From the IMG/VR virus record IMGVR_UViG_3300022848_000047, positions 1 through 27,920 of that record: a stretch of 27,920 nt of DNA; one strand, 5' to 3'. The stretch is from a virus. Both the position numbers and the translations under genes were made by a program. Below the pieces are notes generated by a model. That model was not told the DNA's origin, made no database searches, and saw only the letters and a list, made by a program, of their open reading frames with translations. Positions 23,121 through 27,920 of the stretch are shown piece by piece. How positions within the stretch are numbered: position 1 is the first letter of the stretch; each line of letters opens with the position of its first letter.

Positions 23121-23579
23121 TTAAAATTTAGTCCCAGCTCTCACTAGATCACGAGCGAAGGTTAGTTTTTTGATTGAGTAATTCGGAGCGTAGGTCAGGA
23201 GTATTTCGTGTAGCTCGTCGAGCAACGGCAGGACGTGTTTGTTCATTTCGACCAAAGCGCCTTGCGATCCAATCAAATGATGATTGGCGGCGGCGAGAGC
23301 TGCGATCTGATTACAGGCGGCGGCGAATGCGTCTGGCGTATTCGTAATCAGCTGTTCTCCGATTTCGTCAGGGGTCATGTTTGCACCGGATATTGGTTTA
23401 CTGGTCGTCGTCTCGCAGCCGACTACATAGTCAAACCAGTTTGCGGGAAACCAGACATCCTGACCATCTAATTGCACCTGATGGCCAATCTCTATATTAT
23501 CGCGTTCCTGGTAGTCAAAAGACTTGCAAGGCGCGACGCCTGGGACAATTCGGCCAGCTCTCAGTTTAACCCTCATCAT
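23121..23579 (-). CDS. Hypothetical early protein
   Basis: This 152-residue protein has an N-terminal beta-rich domain (MRVKLRAGRIVPGVAPCKSFDY, DGQDVWFPANWFDYVVG) like small phage proteins with an R.G...pG strand and a W.P..W/F motif. A helical C-terminal half follows (TPDEIGEQLITNTPDAFAAAC, ALVEMNKHVLPLLDELHEILL). The start is in an ATGA overlap with the upstream gene. The two halves look like separate modules. No known function. Confidence 0.65.
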   Translation of the reverse strand: MMRVKLRAGRIVPGVAPCKSFDYQERDNIEIGHQVQLDGQDVWFPANWFDYVVGCETTTSKPISGANMTPDEIGEQLITNTPDAFAAACNQIAALAAANHHLIGSQGALVEMNKHVLPLLDELHEILLTYAPNYSIKKLTFARDLVRAGTKF

Positions 23580-23806
23580 TCCTCGCCCTCATTGTAGTTG
23601 CTCAACGTTCGAGCTGCTATTTTGTCGTAAAGGTCGGGCGCCTCTTCGAGAAGCAACCCATTCAATTCAACATCTCCTAAAAAGATTTTGGTAATGTTCA
23701 CGCTCTCATCATAAAATTCCTCTCCCCATGATGCCTTAATTTCAGGGATGTACTCGAAATGTACATCAAATTTGAATCCTCCTATATATACTATCTGGTT
23801 TTCCAT
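23576..23806 (-). CDS. First gene of the leftward early operon, hypothetical
   Basis: This 76-residue acidic protein contains VYIGGFKFDVHFEYIPEIKASWGEEFYDES, a mixed beta and Trp-containing region, then LGDVELNGLLLEEAPDLYDKI. It starts close behind the candidate minus-strand promoter (-10 at 23819-23824), which would leave a leader of only a few nucleotides. It overlaps the next gene by 4 bp. No family is recognised. Confidence 0.65.
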   Translation of the reverse strand: MENQIVYIGGFKFDVHFEYIPEIKASWGEEFYDESVNITKIFLGDVELNGLLLEEAPDLYDKIAARTLSNYNEGEE

Positions 23807-23818
23807 AATTGAGCTCTA

Positions 23819-23846
23819 TCTCTACCGAGCAATGAACTCATGTCAA
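23819..23846 (-). promoter_or_regulatory. Candidate leftward early promoter
   Basis: On the minus strand TTGACA (23846-23841) is followed after 16 bp by TAGAGA (23824-23819). The -35 is perfect for a sigma70-type box and the -10 is weak. The -35 lies partly inside one arm of the inverted repeat at 23842-23886, so repressor binding there would block it. Confidence 0.4.
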
Positions 23847-23886
23847 TAACATTAGTAAAGATTAGTAAAATAAAGTAATTATTGAC
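23842..23886. promoter_or_regulatory. Divergent control region: inverted repeat enclosing tandem ATTAGTAAA
   Basis: GTCAATAA (23842-23849) and TTATTGAC (23879-23886) are perfect 8-bp inverted repeats and each arm contributes most of a -35 box (TTGACA leftward, TTGACT rightward at 23882-23887). Between them are two ATTAGTAAA units 10 bp apart (23851 and 23861) and a degenerate AATAAAGTAA. No Rho-independent terminator or ORF occupies 23807-23910. This is the switch between leftward early and rightward replication genes. Confidence 0.55.
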
Positions 23887-23916
23887 TTTCGGGGCATTCG
23901 GGTAGATGGGTTGAGC

Positions 23917-24105
23917 GTGAACAAACAGGTTAAATATCAGAGGCGTATGCTATCCGAGGGTAGGTGTGTGACTTGCGGGAATGAAGCGAGCCTTAAAAAT
24001 AAGAGGCTTTGCGAATTCCATCGTGAGCGTAGGAGCGTTTACAACCGGACGTACCGTATTAACCAAAAAAAAAAAGAAGTTGACGAAATAATCGCCAACC
24101 TCTAA
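23917..24105 (+). CDS. Small Cys/His-rich protein, zinc-ribbon-like
   Basis: A 62-residue product starts at GTG 23917 (TTG 23911 gives 64). GRCVTCGNEASLKNKRLCEFH provides a CxxC followed after 13 residues by C-x2-H, a zinc-binding layout, and the rest is basic (RERRSVYNRTYRINQKKKE). Phage proteins of this type sit near replication genes and may bind DNA; no catalytic HNH residues are visible. The start directly follows the rightward promoter region, so the message may be leaderless or nearly so. Confidence 0.65.
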   Translation: MNKQVKYQRRMLSEGRCVTCGNEASLKNKRLCEFHRERRSVYNRTYRINQKKKEVDEIIANL

Positions 24106-24117
24106 TTTTTGAATCTT

Positions 24118-24276
24118 ATGAAGAACTCAATATCAGAAACTGCCGCTGAACCGTCGCCGGATCAAGCAAATAACGCCGAGTACGTAACAAGACTCGAAGA
24201 CAAGATACTGGAGCTCGCTAACGAGGTTCTCAGACTCAAAAAGAGGCTCTCGCGCATGGAAGGGATGAGGAAATAA
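24118..24276 (+). CDS. Small leucine-zipper-like protein
   Basis: This is a 52-residue ORF with an A/S/P-rich start (NSISETAAEPSPDQANNAEY) and a heptad-patterned helix (VTRLEDKILELANEVLRLKKR) typical of a dimerising coiled coil. It begins 12 bp after the zinc-ribbon-like gene. The basic end (LSRMEGMRK) could contact nucleic acid. The size and helix suggest a transcriptional or replication accessory, but no family is recognised. Confidence 0.55.
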   Translation: MKNSISETAAEPSPDQANNAEYVTRLEDKILELANEVLRLKKRLSRMEGMRK

Positions 24277-24375
24277 TTGACTAATAGCAGAACTCCCAGC
24301 ATGATTTTTAGCAGCCTAGGTTTAGCGACCGAAGAGCGATCTAGTCCATCGTCTGGCTGTGACTTTTTGGACTGA
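24277..24375 (+). CDS. Tiny uncertain ORF with TTG start
   Basis: A 32-codon frame starts with TTG immediately after the preceding stop and ends at TGA 24373-24375 (SRTPSMIFSSLGLATEERSS). Only the zero-gap junction favours it. There is no ribosome-binding site and no known family, so it may be a spacer rather than a gene. Confidence 0.2.
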   Translation: MTNSRTPSMIFSSLGLATEERSSPSSGCDFLD

Positions 24376-24377
24376 GC

Positions 24378-24467
24378 ATGAACGAGGTACTTAATATGCA
24401 AGAAAATGAAAATAGGATGCCGATTATCGGCGATGAAACCTTGAATGTCAGAGAGGAGCGAGATTGA
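24378..24467 (+). CDS. Tiny ORF translationally coupled to the replication gene
   Basis: A 29-residue acidic frame (MNEVLNMQENENRMPIIGDE) stops at TGA 24465-24467, sharing a base with the ATG of the DnaD-like gene (TGATG). That junction is typical of coupled genes in this phage. It may be a leader peptide that meters translation of the replication protein, or a small protein in its own right. Confidence 0.4.
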   Translation: MNEVLNMQENENRMPIIGDETLNVREERD

Positions 24468-25360
24468 TGGAGGGCTGGATATGGTTACACAGGAAGATCC
24501 AAGAGAGTTCCCTTTACCAATCACTCAACTCCAAGCAGCGCGATGTAATGATCCAATGTCTACTCATGGCGAACCACAAAAAGCAGAAGTGGGAATGGGA
24601 GAAGAAAACCTATTGGTGCGAGCGCGGTCAGTTCATCACTAGTCTCGATTCTATCACTCGAAATTGCGGGAATGACGTACGAGTACAGTCAGTACGCACC
24701 GCCTTGCTGAAGCTAGAGAAGTGGGGTTTTTTAACAAACGAATCAACAAAGACAGGAAGGCTCATAACTATCTGTAAGTGGGAGACTTACCAAGGCAAGG
24801 GAGGACTTACTAACAAAGCAACCAACAAAGAGCTAACAAAGACCCAACAAAGAGCTAACAAAGAGCTAACACCTAACAAGAATGGAAAGAATGGAAAGAA
24901 CTCTACTACTACCGCATCAGAAGATGCGGATGTGGAGGTCTGGCTTTCTGCAAAAAAACGGAAGTTAAAGGGCAAGCGGCTCGACGCATTCAAACTGTTC
25001 TGGAAATCATTCGGATTTCCAAAAAGCCGCGCCGCCGCAATCGACGCCTGGCTCGATATTCCGGAGCTCACAGATACGCTTGTCTCCGAAATCTGCAAAG
25101 CTGCCGAATTAGAAGCAACCGAAAGGCCGTCTCTTTTAGCAAATGGGAAAACACCGAAATATGCTCAGGGATGGATTAGCGATAGGCGATGGGAGGACGA
25201 ACTTATCAAATCAGTCGCTCCGATAAACGGATTCGACGCCGACGGCAGGAGACTCGACCCGAACTACGACAATTTCAAAACCTGGAACAGCAACAGCAAC
25301 GCCGGATACGCTCCAGGGCCAACAGCGCCGCCTATAGACCCAAAAAACCGTAGATTATGA
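24467..25360 (+). CDS. DnaD-like replication initiation / helicase-loading protein
   Basis: A 297-residue product starts at ATG 24467 (TTG 24464 is one codon earlier). Residues 1-105 match the phage replisome-organiser winged-helix pattern: GWIWLHRKIQESSLYQSLNS, LLMANHKKQKWEW, RGQFITSLDSITRN, VRTALLKLEKWGFL and a final TICKWETYQ strand. Residues about 108-148 are a low-complexity Asn/Lys/Thr linker encoded by 11-bp repeats. The C-terminal domain (about 160-270) is helical with WLDIPELTDTLVSEICKAAEL. It overlaps the helicase by 4 bp. The protein would bind the origin, probably within its own gene, and load the helicase. Confidence 0.8.
   Translation: MEGWIWLHRKIQESSLYQSLNSKQRDVMIQCLLMANHKKQKWEWEKKTYWCERGQFITSLDSITRNCGNDVRVQSVRTALLKLEKWGFLTNESTKTGRLITICKWETYQGKGGLTNKATNKELTKTQQRANKELTPNKNGKNGKNSTTTASEDADVEVWLSAKKRKLKGKRLDAFKLFWKSFGFPKSRAAAIDAWLDIPELTDTLVSEICKAAELEATERPSLLANGKTPKYAQGWISDRRWEDELIKSVAPINGFDADGRRLDPNYDNFKTWNSNSNAGYAPGPTAPPIDPKNRRL
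24812..24881 (+). repeat. 11-bp iteron-like tandem repeats within the replication gene
   Basis: The core AACAAAG occurs at 24812, 24824, 24835, 24846 and 24857, spaced 12, 11, 11 and 11 bp, then degenerates to AACACCT (24868) and AACAAG (24875). The complete unit is about AACAAAGAGCT. Because 11 is not a multiple of 3, successive units are read in different frames, so DNA-level selection is more likely than protein-level. An origin inside the initiator gene is known in lambda. Confidence 0.65.
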
Positions 25361-26691
25361 GACTAAACGAGACACAATTTGAGATCGAGCAAAGATTTGT
25401 TTCCGCGATCTTCCACAATTCCGACGTCCTCGACCTGCTAGACAGGGCCGATTTAGGATGCGAAATCATCTATAATGACTTTTTACGCAACGTGCTAAGG
25501 CTCTGCATTGCCGAGCGAGCAAAGGGGAACCTCGTTGATATGCTGGCGCTCAAGCGTCAGATGTTTATCGATGGCGCGACAGTACCGGATAAAAGCGAGG
25601 TCGTCGAGCTACTAGACGCCGCCGATACATCGATTCACGCCGTCGATGATTTCCGTCTGATAATCCAGGATTATAAGCGCCGCGTTACCAAAACTCAGGC
25701 CCTAGTACTCCAAACGCTCGCAAACGATGAGGACTGGGACGAGAGCTCGGAGAAAGCCAAAGCCACTCTCCAACAAATAAACGAAATCGACGTTGCCGAA
25801 AAGCCCCTCGGTTATCGAGACCGAGCAAAGGCTGCGCTAAAGCAGCGACAGAATATGATCGAGGGAAAGGTTGAAAACGAGGCCGTCAGGATCAATACGG
25901 GTATCCCATGTATTGATAGATACTGCCGTCCACTGTCTACAGCTACAGGAGATTTCAACTGCATTCTGTTCGCTCCGACATCGACAGGCAAGAGCTCGCT
26001 CATGGCTCAAATAGTTTCCTATAACACATTTAGAAATCTGAATCTAGCCGTTTTTCTGGGTGAGACCAACGTTGAGGGGATGCTTGAGCAAATGGCTGGA
26101 CAGTCTTCCAAGGTTGCTATCGACACGTTTGATTTTAAAAATGAAATGCCGCATCGCCAGCGCGAATATATGGAGCATCTCGAAGATATTGCATCACATT
26201 GCGGCGAGAATCTATTTATTCACGACGATCGATTTTTTATTGAGGACATTATTACGAGGTGCAAAAAGCTAGAGCAGGAAAAGGGGAAGCTGGATTTGGT
26301 CGTCATCGACCATATGCACTGCTTGAGGACCAGGCGTAAATTTACCGACGAGAGGCTGAAGTACAATTATATATCGGGATCGCTCAAACCGTTGGGAATA
26401 GACATGAAATGTCCGATACTTTGCCTCGCACAGCCTTCCAGGGATCTCAAGAAGTCCGGTCGTCCTCCCGTTCGATCCGACCTCAAAGAATCAGGAAACC
26501 TTGAGGATGACGCCGACCGTATTTGGGCCCTCTGGATGCCTCCAACTGCCTCCGACGGGTCGCCGCAAGAAGATAAATCGCCACATCCAGAGATTAGGTT
26601 TTATCAGCTCAAATTCCGACGCGGAAGAGTTAATGATGTCAATCTCAAAATGGAGCGATGCTTCACGCTGTTTACCGACAACGAGGGCTGA
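25357..26691 (+). CDS. DnaB-type replicative DNA helicase
   Basis: This 444-residue protein is a DnaB-family helicase. The N-terminal domain begins FEIEQRFVSAIFHNSDVLD. The Walker A motif APTSTGKSS is at 206-214 and the Walker B LDLVVIDH at 312-319. Further motifs are CLAQPSRDLKK and a DLKESGNLEDDADRIWALW stretch containing the arginine-finger-side motif, followed by QLKFRRGR. It forms a hexamer at the fork and unwinds DNA ahead of the host replisome. The gene overlaps the DnaD-like gene by 4 bp. It is convergent with the terminase gene, leaving only 16 bp between stops. Confidence 0.93.
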   Translation: MRLNETQFEIEQRFVSAIFHNSDVLDLLDRADLGCEIIYNDFLRNVLRLCIAERAKGNLVDMLALKRQMFIDGATVPDKSEVVELLDAADTSIHAVDDFRLIIQDYKRRVTKTQALVLQTLANDEDWDESSEKAKATLQQINEIDVAEKPLGYRDRAKAALKQRQNMIEGKVENEAVRINTGIPCIDRYCRPLSTATGDFNCILFAPTSTGKSSLMAQIVSYNTFRNLNLAVFLGETNVEGMLEQMAGQSSKVAIDTFDFKNEMPHRQREYMEHLEDIASHCGENLFIHDDRFFIEDIITRCKKLEQEKGKLDLVVIDHMHCLRTRRKFTDERLKYNYISGSLKPLGIDMKCPILCLAQPSRDLKKSGRPPVRSDLKESGNLEDDADRIWALWMPPTASDGSPQEDKSPHPEIRFYQLKFRRGRVNDVNLKMERCFTLFTDNEG

Positions 26692-26707
26692 GCTTAATCT
26701 AAAATGG

Positions 26708-26998
26708 TTAGAATCCTTTAAATTCGTTACTGCTGGAATCGTGAGCTCTTTTCCATTTGCTTATTAATTCTGAGCTCAGCTTTATAGCATCCCTCTCGAT
26801 TTTAATAGAAGGATGCTCAATGACGGAGCCTTTTTGATCCCTTACGACCTCGCCTTCCTCCTTTATTCGGGCCGATGAGTTTTCAATTCTCTCGACTAAC
26901 TTGCAAATGCTATCGATGATTTGCTTCGGACATTCTTCGGAGAGTTGGGCTACGATCTTAGCTCTTTTTTCGGATGATGTGAGTGGTTTTTGCTTCAT
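26708..26998 (-). CDS. Terminase small subunit-like protein (P27 type)
   Basis: This 96-residue protein resembles the P27-type terminase small subunit: a helical start with KIVAQLSEECPKQII, a central EEGEVVRDQKGSVIEHPSIKIERDA with the family's G.vv.d.kG...HP pattern, and an LISKWKR helix. It is shorter than many members. The start has the leader AACCAACTGAAAACAA and overlaps the upstream gene by 41 bp. TerS recognises the packaging site and guides the large subunit; the large subunit is not in this window. The assignment is moderate. Confidence 0.6.
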   Translation of the reverse strand: MKQKPLTSSEKRAKIVAQLSEECPKQIIDSICKLVERIENSSARIKEEGEVVRDQKGSVIEHPSIKIERDAIKLSSELISKWKRAHDSSSNEFKGF

Positions 26999-27629
26999 TT
27001 GTTTTCAGTTGGTTAATGGTACCGGCCTGGACTTCTAAAAATGGAAATGATTCCTGAACATCAGACATTTCCAGCATTCGCGATCTGTTTTCGCCCTCAT
27101 TCACTTCTGCGAAAACAGAATCGACAATGGATTGGAAGAAATCAGAAAATGAAAGCGATTCGGATATTTCTATGTTTTCGAGTCTTGGGTTTTCGTTTAG
27201 GTTCATTGACGTTCGTACGACAATATTCCATTTTTCGTTACGAATTAGCATGAATTTAGCGTGAGTTCGAATGGCTCGAATGCATGATGGGCCAAATAGA
27301 TTCCGCATATGCTGAACGTATTCGGGCTGCCTGCTTTCAAAACTGCGATCGACTATCATTTTGAAATCCAAGATTTGAGCGTCATTCATCAGTTCCTTTG
27401 ACTTTTCCAGATGAGCACTTGCCGCCGTCCATGTTGAGATTGCAACATTCGCGGGACCCGTTTTCTCCAAGATTGCAACAAGCGCGTCGATGAGTGAAAA
27501 CTGCCCGAATGTCAGGATAAAAAGGTCGCAACTATGTTCGAGTTCGCCGATGGATTCGCGAGCTGTCGAGAGCTTAGAAACGCGAATTTCTTTTCCCTTA
27601 TTGGTTTTTTTGAATGTTTGTGGTTTCAT
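26958..27629 (-). CDS. PLD-like (phospholipase D superfamily) phage protein
   Basis: This 223-residue protein contains a half HKD-type site: RTHAKFMLI with His123 and Lys125, then VVRTSMNLNENPRLENIEIS. An HxK site followed by S-N-L-x2-N is the pattern of phage-encoded PLD-like proteins usually found next to a P27-type terminase small subunit. A single half-site implies dimerisation. Their role is not clear; a nuclease or DNA-end-processing function in packaging is the common inference. The start is in an ATGA overlap with the HTH gene upstream, and the end overlaps TerS. Confidence 0.72.
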   Translation of the reverse strand: MKPQTFKKTNKGKEIRVSKLSTARESIGELEHSCDLFILTFGQFSLIDALVAILEKTGPANVAISTWTAASAHLEKSKELMNDAQILDFKMIVDRSFESRQPEYVQHMRNLFGPSCIRAIRTHAKFMLIRNEKWNIVVRTSMNLNENPRLENIEISESLSFSDFFQSIVDSVFAEVNEGENRSRMLEMSDVQESFPFLEVQAGTINQLKTNEAKTTHIIRKKS

Positions 27630-27799
27630 TTTACGTTCTCCATTCGTTTAAGAGCGCCTTCCTGAGCCACTGCGAGCGGGACCTTCCCTGCCTCCCAGTA
27701 TTCGTATGTGCGCTTGCTCACGTCGAGCAAGGCCGCCGCCTCGGGTTGCGTTAATCCGAGGCGGGCGCGGTGGGTTTTGAGTTTTTCGGCGAAGGTCAA
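27626..27799 (-). CDS. Small XRE-type helix-turn-helix protein
   Basis: A 57-residue protein starts at TTG 27799 because an in-frame TAA lies two codons upstream and no ATG or GTG precedes the HTH. The sequence FAEKLKTHRARLGLTQPEAA, then LLDVSKRTYEYWEAGKVP is a textbook XRE-type HTH: helix 2 at LTQPEAAALL and the recognition helix at SKRTYEYWE. It overlaps the PLD-like gene by 4 bp (ATGA). It may regulate this cassette. The promoter candidate overlaps its own start region, consistent with autorepression. Confidence 0.7.
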   Translation of the reverse strand: MTFAEKLKTHRARLGLTQPEAAALLDVSKRTYEYWEAGKVPLAVAQEGALKRMENVK

Positions 27800-27801
27800 G
27801 C

Positions 27802-27832
27802 GTTATATCGCAAATAATGCGTTTGTTTTCAA
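27802..27832 (-). promoter_or_regulatory. Candidate promoter and operator for the HTH-PLD-TerS cassette
   Basis: On the minus strand TTGAAA (27832-27827) is followed after 19 bp by TATAAC (27807-27802). The -10 overlaps an imperfect palindrome GCGTTATATCGC (10/12 symmetric). The spacing is longer than usual, and the start codon TTG at 27799 would lie only a few nucleotides from the start of transcription. Confidence 0.35.
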
Positions 27833-27920
27833 TCCGGCGGCGAATATTAGTTGACCGCATCCAGTCCAGCCCGTTTTGTAACTTTGCAGGTTGGAGAAGT
27901 CCGGCATCTCATCAGGCCCA
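27833..27920. other. Window end, no supported gene
   Basis: No conserved gene or RNA is recognised here. A minus-strand frame is open from the edge to TAA near 27804 but cannot be supported. The stretch may be the end of a flanking gene or a promoter region. Confidence 0.3.

Noticed and set aside
24162-24524. 120-residue minus-strand frame with hydrophobic stretches
   Set aside because: It lies antisense to the leucine-zipper-like ORF and the start of the DnaD-like gene, and its composition is that of a reversed coding strand.
27804-27920. Minus-strand frame open from the window edge (contains MPDFSNLQSYKTGW)
   Set aside because: Cannot tell a truncated gene end from chance and it would overlap the HTH promoter candidate.
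1-27920. Integrase, attachment site, tRNA genes, CRISPR arrays, IS elements
   Set aside because: Looked for by eye on both strands; nothing with recognisable features was found, so lifestyle (temperate or lytic) stays open.

Overview
The window is a segment of a tailed double-stranded DNA phage or prophage with siphovirus morphology. It has a complete long-tail set (connector, head closure, tail completion, tail tube, frameshifted assembly chaperone, tape measure, tail tip, J-like protein), no contractile sheath gene, and a recombination and replication module. The host is probably Gram-negative, because there is a signal-peptide protein and a small lipoprotein with a clear lipobox. Most genes lack a Shine-Dalgarno sequence. 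They start either by ATGA or TAATG overlap with the gene before, or behind A/C-rich, G-poor leaders often containing AACCA or CTAAC. That resembles Bacteroidota- or Verrucomicrobiota-type initiation, but the host cannot be fixed from this window.

Layout. (1) 1-16511, plus strand: late morphogenesis genes. A connector (228-818) and head-closure protein (812-1144) are followed by about 5 kb of fibre, surface-exposed and lysis-type genes: two fibre-type proteins, a repeat peptide, an arabinofuranosidase/lectin-like protein, an exported FN3 protein, a lipoprotein, a DUF1353 protein and a holin-like protein. The usual order then resumes: HK97 gp10-like, DUF3168, tail tube, chaperone with a -1 frameshift, tape measure, three tail-tip proteins and a 1257-residue J-like protein. 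(2) 16513-23806, minus strand: an early operon of many small genes around RecT, a YqaJ/lambda-type exonuclease, a large coiled-coil protein, a PAPS-reductase-like protein, a VRR-NUC nuclease and a DUF7220 membrane protein. (3) 23807-23910: a divergent control region. (4) 23911-26691, plus strand: a small Cys/His protein, tiny ORFs, a DnaD-like replication protein containing 11-bp iteron-like repeats, and a DnaB-type helicase. (5) 26708-27799, minus strand: a small HTH protein, a PLD-like protein and a P27-like terminase small subunit.

How they would work together: RecT and the exonuclease make a single-strand annealing pathway, with VRR-NUC as a likely junction or flap nuclease. The DnaD-like protein probably marks the origin and loads the helicase. 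The leftmost 16 kb builds the tail and its adsorption apparatus and supplies part of lysis. The least ordinary items are the paired repeat-headed ORFs at 18690-18944 and 19514-19777, the frame-cycling iterons in the replication gene, the perfect GGGAAAC slippery site, the inverted-repeat control region at 23842-23886, and the fibre/lysis block between connector genes. No integrase, tRNA, CRISPR array, large terminase, portal or capsid gene is visible.
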